64,000 nt of DNA from Saccharopolyspora indica (GCF_027853965.1 NZ_JAQGLB010000001.1:558001-622000); one strand, 5' to 3'. Shown: positions 8,801 through 16,466, numbered from the stretch's first letter. Notes: a model not told the origin generated them from the letters alone. Translations and numbers: made by a program.

Positions 8801-9396
8801 ACCGCGGTCCGCTCGTGGTGCTCCCGCCCGGCCCCGAACGCGTCCAGCGCCCCGGTGGCGGCCAGCCCGCGGACCAGCGCCCAGCTGCCGAACCCGGCGA
8901 TGACCACGCCGGAGACCACGAAGAACCCGAGGTGGGCCAGCTGGTAGGGCAGCGCCCAGTCGGTGTAGTAGACCTGCCACTCGTAGAACGACTCGAACGC
9001 GGCGGCAACCGCGGCCGCCAGCGCGGCGACCAGCGGGCCGAACCGCTTCCACAGGAACACGGCCAGCACCAGCTCGACCCCGAAGCCCTGGATGGTCCCG
9101 GACACCACGGTCGACAGGCCCCAGCTGTTGCCCAGCAGCGCCTCCACCGAGGCGGCGACCACCTCGGTCAGCAGCGCGGCGCCCGGCTTGCGGACGACCA
9201 GCCCGCCGATCACGCCACCGAGCAGCCAAGCACCGCCGAACAGCCCGGAGCTCGGCGGGAACGCGAACGCGGACAGGGTGCTCAGCACCTGGTAGAGCTG
9301 CGCCCAGCCCCAGAACGCCACACCGATCGCCACGCCCAGCATGGCCACGGTGACGAAATCGATCGTCCGGTACCGGAAAGCGGCATCGCGCGCCAC
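8797..9396 (-). CDS. ykoE: ECF transporter substrate-binding (S) component, YkoE-like
   Basis: 199 residues with about five or six membrane segments (AMLGVAIGVAFWGW at the N-terminus, VSGVVIAGFGSWALV near the C-terminus). Aromatic and Gly-rich loops such as FYEWQVYY fit the YkoE family, which binds hydroxymethylpyrimidine or thiamin. The GTG start at 9394-9396 sits five bases after GGGAG, which is itself part of the TPP riboswitch. It is the first gene of a three-gene operon coupled by two GTGA overlaps. Confidence 0.88.
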   Translation of the reverse strand: MARDAAFRYRTIDFVTVAMLGVAIGVAFWGWAQLYQVLSTLSAFAFPPSSGLFGGAWLLGGVIGGLVVRKPGAALLTEVVAASVEALLGNSWGLSTVVSGTIQGFGVELVLAVFLWKRFGPLVAALAAAVAAAFESFYEWQVYYTDWALPYQLAHLGFFVVSGVVIAGFGSWALVRGLAATGALDAFGAGREHHERTAV

Positions 9397-9399
9397 AAG

Positions 9400-9487
9400 A
9401 ACTCCCTTCGCCGGTGCTAACCGGAGCAGGTTCGGAGGGTCTGCGGCTCAACCCGCACTCTCAGCGCCCTTCACCACGGCGCTCCCC
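9400..9487 (-). promoter_or_regulatory. TPP riboswitch (thi box) controlling the ykoEDC-like operon
   Basis: Read on the minus strand, the element begins GGGGAGC, contains the invariant CTGAGAG of the pyrimidine-sensing helix, then ACCCTCCGAACCTG and CCGGTTAG, and closes with CGAAGGGAG. These are the conserved TPP-aptamer segments in correct order. The 3' strand of the closing helix contains GGGAG, which is also the ribosome-binding site of the GTG at 9396, five bases on. Ligand binding should therefore hide the ribosome site, so control is probably translational. Confidence 0.92.
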
Positions 9488-9492
9488 TGTCA

Positions 9493-9659
9493 ACGGCCAC
9501 ACACCCTACCTCCCACCCGGCGGGGTTCGACACCGGATGGGGGACGCCGGGTGCGGGAGAGCGGTCCGCAGTGGAGCGAACACGGCGAGTGGCGATCAGC
9601 GCGAGGCGCGGACGCGCGCCACCGGATTCCGCGCGGATTTCACGGCGCGCACGACGATT
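9493..9659. other. intergenic sequence with no recognised gene
   Basis: Between the TPP riboswitch and the terminator of the metallo-hydrolase gene. It should hold the promoter of the ykoEDC-like operon on the minus strand, but I see no clear -10 element. Short reading frames through it have no good ribosome sites and no family resemblance. Confidence 0.4.
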
Positions 9660-9692
9660 CCACCGGCGGTTCGCCGGGCGAACCGCCGGTGG
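9660..9692 (-). terminator. 33-base near-perfect palindrome, probable terminator of the metallo-hydrolase gene
   Basis: A 16-base arm (9660-9675, starting CCACCGGCGG) pairs perfectly with 9677-9692 around one central G. The folded RNA would have a stem of about 13 pairs and a small loop. No T tract follows, as is common for actinomycete terminators. It lies 52 bases past the stop of the minus-strand gene at 9745. Such symmetry could also end transcripts from the other side. Confidence 0.65.
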
Positions 9693-9744
9693 AGTGCAAT
9701 CGCGTTGCCGGTAGGTCGTTTTCGGGAATCCGCCGGGGCGGCGA

Positions 9745-10515
9745 TCAGATCAGGTGGGTGTCGCCGGCCTGGACGACCTTCACCGGGCCGTCGTAGGCCT
9801 CGGCGGCTTCGCGGGCCAGGGCTTGCTGGTCGGTCCAGGGGGAGTAGTGCGTGAGCAGGAGGCGGCCGACTCCGGCGGCGCTGGCCGCCTCACCGGCTTG
9901 CTTGCCCGACAGGTGCATGCCGCTGGGCTGGTCCGGCGAGTCCAGCCAGGACGCTTCGGAGAGCAGGACGTCGGCTCCCGCCGCCAGCTTGCCGATGCCG
10001 TCGCAGGGGCCGGTGTCACCGGTGAAGGCGAACACGCGGCCGTCGGCTTCGATGCGCAGGCCCCACGTCGGGCACAGGTGGTCCATCGGCACCGCCCGGA
10101 CCTCGAACGCGCCGATGGTGACCGGGTCGACCGGTGGTGGCCGGAAGTCGAAGATGTCGGACAGATCGGGGTCGCCGAGCTGTTCGGAGCTGGGTGCGTA
10201 GAGCGCGGCCAGCCTGCTCGGTGCTTCCGGAGGCGCGTACACCGGGAGGCGCTGCTGCTTCGGGTCGTACGGCTGGTTCGGGCGGAACCGGCGGTAGACG
10301 TCCAGCGGCGCGAAGTCCGCGCAGTGGTCCGGGTGCAGGTGCGTCAGGAACAGCGCGTCGACGTCGTAGGGGTCGACCCAGCGCTGCAGCGGGCCCAGCG
10401 TCCCGTTGCCGAGGTCGATCACGAGCCTGCTGTCACCGGATCGCAGGATGTAGCCGGACGACGGCGAATCCGGTGACGGTGCGCTTCCCGAGCAGCCGAG
10501 AACGATGAGTTCCAC
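9745..10515 (-). CDS. metallo-beta-lactamase-fold hydrolase (RNase Z/phosphodiesterase-like)
   Basis: About 256 residues. LIVLGCSGSAPSPDSP opens the fold, HLHPDH is the metal motif, and later ligands are seen in PMDHLCP, FTGDTGPCD and LTHYSPW. The pattern matches the widespread actinobacterial MBL-fold family that includes cyclic-nucleotide or RNase Z-like phosphodiesterases. It lacks the GGGFPQWNC signature of PqqB, so it is not the missing PQQ enzyme. The GTG at 10513-10515 is chosen because GGAG lies nine bases upstream; an ATG at 10524 is the alternative. It seems monocistronic, with a strong downstream palindrome. Confidence 0.82.
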   Translation of the reverse strand: MELIVLGCSGSAPSPDSPSSGYILRSGDSRLVIDLGNGTLGPLQRWVDPYDVDALFLTHLHPDHCADFAPLDVYRRFRPNQPYDPKQQRLPVYAPPEAPSRLAALYAPSSEQLGDPDLSDIFDFRPPPVDPVTIGAFEVRAVPMDHLCPTWGLRIEADGRVFAFTGDTGPCDGIGKLAAGADVLLSEASWLDSPDQPSGMHLSGKQAGEAASAAGVGRLLLTHYSPWTDQQALAREAAEAYDGPVKVVQAGDTHLI

Positions 10516-10589
10516 GCCGATCATCTCCAGCAGCGAGTCGGTGCGGCGGCGGTTCCGCCGGGTCGGAAAGTACCGGCGGCCGGTGCCGG

Positions 10590-11618
10590 TCACCCGCCGG
10601 AACCCTCGAACGGTCGAAGCCCGACGCGTGCGCGATCCGCCATTGGTGAATCCACAGTGGATGGTGATCGGGATTCGGTGTGCTGGAAGGCGTTTCGGTA
10701 GGTGTTCGGAGTGGTGCCGACCACGCGTTTGAAGCGGTCGCGGAACGCGGTGGGCGAGCCGAAGCCGACCTGGGCGCTGATCCGCTCGACCGGGTGGTCG
10801 GTGGTCTCCAGCAGGTGCTGTGCGAGGCGGATGCGGGTGCGGTGCAGCCACTGCAGGGGCGTGGTGCCGGTCTGCTCGCGGAAGCGGCGGTTGAGAGTCC
10901 GGGTGCTCATGCCCGCGCGGGCCGCGATGTCCTCCAGCGCGAGGTCGTGCGCCGCGTTGTCCTCCAGCCAGTTCAGCAGGGGCTCCAGGGTTGAGCCGCG
11001 CGGGGCCGCGGGCAGGTCCTGGACGACGAACTGGGCCTGGCCGCCCTCCCGCTCCAGCGGCATCACCGACAGGCGCGCCGCGTCGGCCGCGACCGCGGAA
11101 CCGTGGTCGCGGCGGATCACGTGCAGGCACAGGTCCAGCCCCGCCGCCGCGCCCGCGGAGGTGAGGAACTGCCCGTTGTCGACGTAGAGCACGTCCGGAT
11201 CCACGTCGATCCCGGGATGCCGCTCGGCCAGGAGCGGGGCCGCGCGCCAGTGGGTCGTCGCGCGCAGCCCGTCGAGCAGCCCGGTGGCGGCGAGGATGAA
11301 CGCGCCGGAGCAGATCGAGGCGATGCGGGTGCCGCGCTCGGCGGCTCCCCGGAGCGCGTCCAGGACGGTGCCCGGGATCTCGGTGGTGGGATCCGCGCAG
11401 CCGGGCAGCACGATCGTGTCGGCCGTCTCCAGCGCGTCCAGTCCCCACGGTGCTTGCAGGGTGAACAGCCCCGCGCTGACGGTCGGGGCGGGAGCGCAGA
11501 TCCGGAGCCGGTAGGCGGCGCGCCCGTCGGGCAGCCGGGTGCGGGCGAACACCTCGAGCGGCGTGGCCAGGTCGAACGGGATGACGTCGTCCAGCGCCAG
11601 GACGGCCACGGTGTGCAT
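10590..11618 (-). CDS. GlxA-type AraC-family regulator (DJ-1/PfpI domain plus HTH)
   Basis: 342 residues. The first 200 form a DJ-1/PfpI-like domain: VAVLALDDVIPFDLATPLEVF at the start, TIVLPGCADP, and the nucleophile-elbow-like SICSGAFILA. The C-terminal 100 form a double AraC helix-turn-helix, with DIAARAGMSTRTLNRRFREQ and ISAQVGFGSPTAFRDRFKR. GlxA-type proteins are cytosolic activators or repressors, often of amine or osmolyte catabolism; the effector here is unknown. It reads toward the MBL-fold gene, 74 bases ahead, and has no obvious operon partner. Confidence 0.87.
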   Translation of the reverse strand: MHTVAVLALDDVIPFDLATPLEVFARTRLPDGRAAYRLRICAPAPTVSAGLFTLQAPWGLDALETADTIVLPGCADPTTEIPGTVLDALRGAAERGTRIASICSGAFILAATGLLDGLRATTHWRAAPLLAERHPGIDVDPDVLYVDNGQFLTSAGAAAGLDLCLHVIRRDHGSAVAADAARLSVMPLEREGGQAQFVVQDLPAAPRGSTLEPLLNWLEDNAAHDLALEDIAARAGMSTRTLNRRFREQTGTTPLQWLHRTRIRLAQHLLETTDHPVERISAQVGFGSPTAFRDRFKRVVGTTPNTYRNAFQHTESRSPSTVDSPMADRARVGLRPFEGSGG

Positions 11619-11778
11619 GGCGCGAATCTAGCCGCTCCCGTGGTTCTCGCCAGCGGCGCGCACTGCATCGCAGCGCTGGTCACTACGTTGGCGAAATTCC
11701 GCGGGAGGCTGGCAATCCAGCCACTTCCAGCACCTGCCCGCGCTGAATAGCGTCGGGTCCCGACCAGGAGGGCAGCAG

Positions 11779-12246
11779 GTGCCCTCGTTCCCCCGGAACC
11801 CGGAAGTGGCAGGACCGAGCATGTCCATCATCGCGCCGATGCTGATCGGTGTTGGCTACGCACTGCTGAACTCGTTCATCCGCGAACCGCACCGGCGCCG
11901 GTTCAACGCCGTGATGGTCGCCGGTGCCGGGGCCGCCTACATCAGCGGTGGCGGCTTCGGGGTCTGGGAGCTGGCCTTCTGCGCCGTCGTCGCCTGCTGC
12001 GCCTACCGGGGGCTGGAGTCCTGGACGTTCATCGGCATCGCCTGGCTGCTGCACACGGCGTGGGACGTGGCGCACCACCTGCACGGCAACCCGATCATCC
12101 CGTTCGCCGAGCACTCGTCCTTCGGTTGCGCGATCTGCGACCCGGTGATCGCGGTGTGGTGCTTGGCCGGCGGACCATCGCTCGTCGAACCCCTGCGCGC
12201 CCGCCTCGCCCGCAGGTCGAAGCCGAGCGCCCGCGACCGGTCGTGA
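11779..12246 (+). CDS. DUF6010-family small membrane protein
   Basis: 155 residues, mostly hydrophobic: IAPMLIGVGYALLNSFI, AAYISGGGFGVWELAFCAVVACCAY, FIGIAWLLHTAWDVAHHLHG. The HTAWDVAHHLHGNPI and SSFGCAICDPVIA segments are the conserved core I associate with DUF6010, whose function is unknown. The conserved His, Asp and Cys within or beside membrane helices could bind metal. The GTG at 11779 follows a strong AGGAGG; an ATG at 11821 is an alternative and starts directly at the hydrophobic part. Convergent with the ArsR regulator. Confidence 0.72.
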   Translation: MPSFPRNPEVAGPSMSIIAPMLIGVGYALLNSFIREPHRRRFNAVMVAGAGAAYISGGGFGVWELAFCAVVACCAYRGLESWTFIGIAWLLHTAWDVAHHLHGNPIIPFAEHSSFGCAICDPVIAVWCLAGGPSLVEPLRARLARRSKPSARDRS

Positions 12247-12346
12247 GCGCACCGCGTTCCAGTCCTGCGGACAGGGGCGGAAATGCCGGTTGCGGGAACC
12301 GCTTCGCCTCCACCGGACTCGATGGTTCCGGATCGGTGGTGGCCGT

Positions 12347-12715
12347 TCAACCCCGTCCCGGTCCTGGTCGCGCCCAGCCGGCGATGATGTCGTGCCCCTG
12401 CGGGATGACGAGGTCGAGCAGTCCGGGGAAGCGGGTGTCGAGGTCGGTGCGCCGAAGCCGGTTCAGTCGCCTGGTCCCCTCGTCGCGCTGGTGGATCACC
12501 CCTGCCTCGCGAAGGGTCTTGAAGTGGCCGCTCTGGGTGGACTTGCTGACCGGCAGCGCGAACGTCGTGCAGGCCAGTTCGCCCTCGGGCTCGACTTCGG
12601 CGAGCCGCGCGATGATGGCCAGCCGGACGGGGTCGCCGAGCGCGGCCAGCACGGTCGTGAACTCCAGCTCGCCGGGGGCCGGGTGCACGAGCTTGGTCGC
12701 GGTCCTACTCGCCAT
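12347..12715 (-). CDS. ArsR-family winged-helix repressor
   Basis: 122 residues. LAALGDPVRLAIIARLA is the ArsR dimer/DNA-binding entry, LPVSKSTQSGHFKTLREAGVI the recognition helix, and DEGTRRLNRL the wing. The metal-type ELCVCD box is absent; CTTF has a single Cys, so the sensed signal is not evident. It diverges from the MFS transporter at 12774, with two GAACAT palindromes between them. A TACGGT -10 element ends 7 bases before the ATG, suggesting a leaderless, autoregulated transcript. Confidence 0.85.
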   Translation of the reverse strand: MASRTATKLVHPAPGELEFTTVLAALGDPVRLAIIARLAEVEPEGELACTTFALPVSKSTQSGHFKTLREAGVIHQRDEGTRRLNRLRRTDLDTRFPGLLDLVIPQGHDIIAGWARPGPGRG

Positions 12716-12722
12716 GCCTCCC

Positions 12723-12728
12723 ACCGTA
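12723..12728 (-). promoter_or_regulatory. -10 element TACGGT of the arsR-like gene (leaderless spacing)
   Basis: On the minus strand TACGGT is followed by seven bases (GGGAGGC) and the ATG at 12715. The spacing fits transcription starting at the start codon. The GGGAGG is too close to the ATG for a normal ribosome site. The element abuts the palindrome at 12729. Confidence 0.5.
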
Positions 12729-12767
12729 CCGAACATGTTCGGCATGTGCGAACATCTGCTATGTTCG
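12729..12767. promoter_or_regulatory. double GAACAT palindrome, probable ArsR operator
   Basis: CCGAACATGTTCGG (12729-12742) is a perfect 14-base palindrome. CGAACAT-N5-ATGTTCG (12749-12767) is a second perfect inverted repeat sharing the GAACAT half-site. They lie between the divergent ArsR and MFS starts and overlap the probable -10 elements of both genes, including TATGTT at 12760-12765. Binding would shut off both transcripts, the usual ArsR arrangement. Confidence 0.75.
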
Positions 12768-12773
12768 GGAAAC

Positions 12774-14045
12774 ATGAACATGACGCGAGGGTGCGAATCG
12801 ACCGACAGCAGGGCTCACGATGCGACTCGGCCGACACGCTCGGCAGGGTCGTCTGCCCGCGGCCCGCGGGCCGGTCGGTGGCGGTTCTGGGCCACGGCGT
12901 ACGCGCTGCTGATCTTGTTGGCCGGAACCAATCTGCCCACACCGCTGTACCGCGGCTACGAAACCCGGTTCGGGTTCTCGCCGTTCGTCGTCACGCTGAT
13001 CTTCGCCGTCTACGTCGCGGTCCTCATCCCGGCCCTGCTGGTGGCCGGCCCGCTCTCCGATGCGATCGGGCGGCGCCGGGTCCTGCTGCCCGCCCTCGCG
13101 CTGGCGGCGTTGGGGTCGCTGGGGTTCGCGCTCGCCACCAGCACCGGCTGGCTGTTCGCCGCCCGGATCTCGCAGGGCCTCGCCGTCGGTGCGGCGTCCG
13201 GGGCGTTGACGGCCGCGCTCAGCGAACTCGAACCCACCGGCAACCGCCGCAGAGCTGCGATGGTCACAACGGTGGCCTCGGTGGGCGGCTTGGGCCTGGG
13301 CCCGGTCTTGGGCGGACTGATCGCCGAGTACTCTCCGGCCCCTGACGTGGTGCCGTTCGTCGTCGAGATCGTGCTGCTCGTCCCCGCCGCCTTCGCGGTC
13401 GCGCGGATGCCCTCGACGCGGCAGGTGGCGCGGTGGCGTCCTCGCCGACCTCGGCTTCCGGCCACGATGCGAGGGGTGTTCGTGACCAGTGGGAGCGCCA
13501 ACTTCCTCGCCTTCGCGGTGATCGGCCTGTTCCTCACCCTCATCCCGGCCTACGTCGCCGCGCTCACGGGCAGCACGAGCCCGCTGCTCGGCGGAGGGAC
13601 CGCAGCCCTCATGCTGACCAGCTCCGTCGTCGTCCAGCTCACCACCTGCGGACGCGCGCCACGCCGCGGTCAGCTCGTCGGACTGCCGATCCTGGCACTA
13701 GGGCTCGGGCTCCTCGTGCTGGTCGGGATCGTCCCCTCGCTCGCGCTGCTCCTGGCGGCCACCGTTCTCGCCGGAGCCGGTCACGGGCTGGTGTTCCTCG
13801 GCGGACTCACCGCGGTGAACGACAACGCCCCGTCCTCCAGCCACGCCGAGGTGCTCTCCAGCTTCTACGTCATCGTCTACACCGGTGTCGGACTGCCCGT
13901 GCTCGGTGTCGGTGTCCTCGCCACCGCCCTCAGCCTCACCGCGGCTGTGAGCTGGTTCGCCGCGATCGTCGCCGTCTCGTGCCTCCTCGTGCTCGTCGCG
14001 CTCTGGCGCGCCGACCGCGATCCCGCCGCGGTTGTCAGCAATTAG
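12774..14045 (+). CDS. MFS drug-type efflux transporter
   Basis: 423 residues with about 12 membrane segments. The N-terminal half has NLPTPLYRGYETRFG, then GPLSDAIGRRRVL, the classic MFS loop 2-3 motif, and a motif-C-like GLGLGPVLGG typical of exporters. The first 40 residues are hydrophilic. The start ATG lies inside the operator region; another ATG is two codons on. Divergent pairing with an ArsR repressor suggests expression induced by a toxic compound, which the pump then expels. Confidence 0.86.
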   Translation: MNMTRGCESTDSRAHDATRPTRSAGSSARGPRAGRWRFWATAYALLILLAGTNLPTPLYRGYETRFGFSPFVVTLIFAVYVAVLIPALLVAGPLSDAIGRRRVLLPALALAALGSLGFALATSTGWLFAARISQGLAVGAASGALTAALSELEPTGNRRRAAMVTTVASVGGLGLGPVLGGLIAEYSPAPDVVPFVVEIVLLVPAAFAVARMPSTRQVARWRPRRPRLPATMRGVFVTSGSANFLAFAVIGLFLTLIPAYVAALTGSTSPLLGGGTAALMLTSSVVVQLTTCGRAPRRGQLVGLPILALGLGLLVLVGIVPSLALLLAATVLAGAGHGLVFLGGLTAVNDNAPSSSHAEVLSSFYVIVYTGVGLPVLGVGVLATALSLTAAVSWFAAIVAVSCLLVLVALWRADRDPAAVVSN

Positions 14046-14078
14046 CCCGCACACGCCCCAGCGCAGGACGCGCGATGT

Positions 14079-15149
14079 CTAGGTGTCGCGGGGGTGCGGG
14101 CGCGGGGTGAGCACGCGTTCGCCCGCCGCGCGGACGGCTTCGGTGACGATGCCGTGGTCCGGGGACAGGACGCAGACCGGGTCGGTGCGGGCCGGATCGC
14201 CGGTGAGCAGGTACGCCTGGCAGCGGCACCCGCCGAAGTCGATCTCGCGGCGCGGGCAGCTCCGGCAGGGCTCGGCCATCCAGCCGGTGCCGCGGAAGGC
14301 CTGGAACATCGGGGAGTCCGCCCAGATCCGGGACAGCGCATCGGTGCGGACGTTCGGGTGGGGCAGCGGCAGCACGTGCGCGGCCGGGCAGGGCAGGACG
14401 TCGCCGTCGGGCACCACGGTGAGCTGGTGCGCGCCCCACCCGCCCATGCAGGGCTTGGGGTACCGGCTGTAGTAGTCGGGGAGCACGTAGGTGATCTCCA
14501 CCCGGCCCGCCAGGCGGCTGCGCGCACTGCGCACGACGGCCTCGGCTCGGTCGGTCTGGGCGCGGCTGGGCAGCAGCGCGGCGCGGTTGCGCAGGGCCCA
14601 GCCGTAGTACTGGGTGTTGGCCAGTTCGACGCGGTCGGCGCCGAGTTCCTCGGCCAGCGCGATGATCTCGGTGATCCGGTCGATGTTGAGGCGGTGCAGC
14701 ACGACGTTCACCGTCAGCGGCCAGCCCAGCTCCTTGACCAGGTGGGCCGCTTCGACCTTGCGCTGGAAGGCGGGAACGCCCGCGATCCGGTCCGACGCCG
14801 CGGCCTCGTGCGCCTGGATGCTCAGCTGCACGTGGTCCAGACCGGCCTCCCGCAGCTGCTCGGCCCGCCGCCGGGACAGGCCGATCGCGCTGGTGATGAG
14901 GTTGGTGTAGAGGCCGAGCCGGCTGCCGAAGCGCACGAGGTCCACCACGTCGCGGCGCCGCAGGGGTTCGCCGCCGGACAGGTGCAGCTGCAGGACGCCG
15001 AGCTCCTGCGCCTCGCCGATCACCCGCTGCCACTCCGCGGTGGCCAGCTCGTCGGCGTAGTCGCCCATCCGGAGCGGGTTGGAGCAGTACGGGCAGTGCA
15101 GCGGGCAGTCGTAGGTGAGCTCGGCCAGCATCCCGTACGGCCTAGTCAT
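14079..15149 (-). CDS. pqqE: PqqE, radical SAM enzyme of PQQ biosynthesis
   Basis: 356 residues. CPLHCPYC near residue 15 is the CX3CX2C motif binding the SAM-cleaving [4Fe-4S] cluster, followed by HLSGGEPL. The C-terminal SPASM region has CMGGWGAHQ, PCPAAHVL and CRSCPRREIDFGGCRC, then TDPVCVLSPDH, which is distinctive of PqqE. The enzyme joins the Glu and Tyr side chains of PqqA by a C-C bond, with PqqD presenting the peptide. The ATG overlaps the pqqD stop by 8 bases, so the two are co-translated. Lengths and motifs look complete. No pqqB or pqqC is in the window. Confidence 0.93.
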   Translation of the reverse strand: MTRPYGMLAELTYDCPLHCPYCSNPLRMGDYADELATAEWQRVIGEAQELGVLQLHLSGGEPLRRRDVVDLVRFGSRLGLYTNLITSAIGLSRRRAEQLREAGLDHVQLSIQAHEAAASDRIAGVPAFQRKVEAAHLVKELGWPLTVNVVLHRLNIDRITEIIALAEELGADRVELANTQYYGWALRNRAALLPSRAQTDRAEAVVRSARSRLAGRVEITYVLPDYYSRYPKPCMGGWGAHQLTVVPDGDVLPCPAAHVLPLPHPNVRTDALSRIWADSPMFQAFRGTGWMAEPCRSCPRREIDFGGCRCQAYLLTGDPARTDPVCVLSPDHGIVTEAVRAAGERVLTPRPHPRDT

Positions 15150-15438
15150 CGCCGACCTCCACGTACCGCTTGCGGACGAGGCGGTCGAGGAACCGGGCCA
15201 CCTCCTCCTCGGCCACCCGGTCGTAGCGGCCGCGCAGGTTCGCCACGATGTCGGCCACCGTCCGCCGCCCGTCGCACAGGTCGAGGATCGATGCCCCGGG
15301 CGGGTTGAGCACCAGCACCGCCTCCGGTCCGAGCAGCACGTGCTGGCCGCGCGACCTGTCGTAGGCGAGCCGCACGTGGGAGGCCAGCGCCGGGCGGCTG
15401 GCGGAGCGCACCGGCCTCGATCCGGTGGGAGCTCCCAC
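15142..15438 (-). CDS. pqqD: PqqD, peptide chaperone
   Basis: 98 residues. LASHVRLAYDRSRGQHVLL and ILDLCDGRRTVADIVANL are the two conserved stretches of PqqD, the RiPP recognition element that carries PqqA to PqqE. The GTG at 15436-15438 is 5 bases after the pqqA stop (15444-15446), so all three genes form one transcript. It is a free-standing PqqD, not fused to PqqC as in some species. Confidence 0.92.
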   Translation of the reverse strand: MGAPTGSRPVRSASRPALASHVRLAYDRSRGQHVLLGPEAVLVLNPPGASILDLCDGRRTVADIVANLRGRYDRVAEEEVARFLDRLVRKRYVEVGDD

Positions 15439-15443
15439 CGCTG

Positions 15444-15581
15444 CTAGTCCTCGAGCAGCCCGACGTACATCGTCACCTCGGAGGTGCACTGCACCTCTTC
15501 GAAGTCGGGGTGCTCCCACTCGGCTTCCTCGAACTCCGGTGGCTCCCAGCGGAGAGCGGGGCGGGCGGTATCGGGTTCCAC
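15444..15581 (-). CDS. pqqA: PqqA precursor peptide with a duplicated core
   Basis: 45 residues, about twice the usual 22-30. The C-terminal part PDFEEVQCTSEVTMYV is the canonical PqqA core, with Glu35 and Tyr39 three residues apart (EVTMY), the pair crosslinked by PqqE. Just before it lies a second copy of the leader: WEPPEFEEAE (12-21) repeats as WEHPDFEEVQ (22-31), with 21 of 30 bases identical. The GTG at 15579-15581 gives an N-terminus VEPDTARPALR; AGAGGAAGAGGG lies upstream. The duplicated part lacks its own EVTxY, so only one crosslink site exists. Confidence 0.9.
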   Translation of the reverse strand: MEPDTARPALRWEPPEFEEAEWEHPDFEEVQCTSEVTMYVGLLED

Positions 15582-15773
15582 GGCTGACACCCTCTTCCTC
15601 TGCGCCGCGACGAGCCCGGGGAAGCGCCGGCGTCGAGGGGTGATCGCGGCTGCCCGGCGCCTCCCCGCCATACCGGGCCCATCGCCCCTGCAGGATAGCT
15701 CCGCGGCGCTGCTCCGGTCACCACCGCGTTGCCCGGAAGGGCAGGCAGGGGGCGGAATCCGGGTCTTCGGCCC

Positions 15774-16466
15774 TCACCTGCTCCGCAGTGCCACGCAGCA
15801 CTCGCCGGGGTGCGGTTCGAGCACGGCTTCGGCGGTGCGGGCCTGCAACCCGGCGAGGAAGCCCTGCAGGAAGGCGTGGTTCAGGCCGCACACCAGCTCC
15901 GGCGACCGGGCGGTGAGCGGGTGGAACGGGCAGTTGCGCAGCCGCACGCACCCGGGTGCTTCCCGGTCCGGTTCGAAGCCGTAGCCGGCGAGCACCTCCG
16001 CGGCCCGGGTCAGCGCGCGTTCCGCGCCGAGCCTGCCGGGGCGGGTGCGCTCGCGTTCGGCGGTGCCGAGGCGGTGGCCGTGCTCGCGCGCCACGCGCAG
16101 CGTCGCTTGGGAGGCGTTCTCCGCATCGCCCTCGTCGAGCACGGCGTCGAGCAGGATGCCCGCGAGCAGGTCGTGCTGGCGGGGCGGGATGCTGATCCGG
16201 ATGTCGGTGCGCGCCGGCTCGTAGACCTTCGGCGTGCGGCCGACCTTGCGGATGCCGCCGAGCGGTTCGTACCGCGCGCGCAGCAGGCCCGCGGCCACCA
16301 GCTTGTCGAGGTGGAAGGCGGCGAGCTTGCGGGAGATGCCGACCGCCGAGGCGGCCTCGTCGCGCCCCACCGGCCGCCGGGCGCGGCGGATGTAGTCGTA
16401 CATCCCGCGTCGCAGCTCGTCCTCCAGCGCGGCCACCGCGGTCACCGCCGAACCGGCCTCATCCAT
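15774..16466 (-). CDS. HTH regulator with a Cys-rich C-terminal domain (SufR-like)
   Basis: 230 residues. An N-terminal winged helix (DEAASAVGISRKLAAFHLDKLVAAGLL) is followed by a helical middle and a C-terminal segment with ordered Cys: GCVRLRNCPFH, then LVCGLNHAF, then GECCVALRS. The CX6CPF...C...CC order resembles the iron-sulfur-binding end of SufR-type repressors. It lies 192 bases upstream of pqqA on the same strand and may control the pqq genes in response to iron or redox state; this is inference. TAGGGT ends 6 bases before the ATG, so the message looks leaderless. Confidence 0.75.
   Translation of the reverse strand: MDEAGSAVTAVAALEDELRRGMYDYIRRARRPVGRDEAASAVGISRKLAAFHLDKLVAAGLLRARYEPLGGIRKVGRTPKVYEPARTDIRISIPPRQHDLLAGILLDAVLDEGDAENASQATLRVAREHGHRLGTAERERTRPGRLGAERALTRAAEVLAGYGFEPDREAPGCVRLRNCPFHPLTARSPELVCGLNHAFLQGFLAGLQARTAEAVLEPHPGECCVALRSR

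Noticed and set aside
9745..10515. Metallo-hydrolase considered as the missing PqqB
   Set aside because: It lacks the GGGFPQWNC signature and is 4 kb away. It matches the general actinobacterial phosphodiesterase-like MBL family.
15444..15581. Short peptide considered as a mycofactocin precursor (MftA)
   Set aside because: It lacks the C-terminal Val-Tyr end of MftA. The EVTMY motif and the PqqD/PqqE partners identify PqqA.
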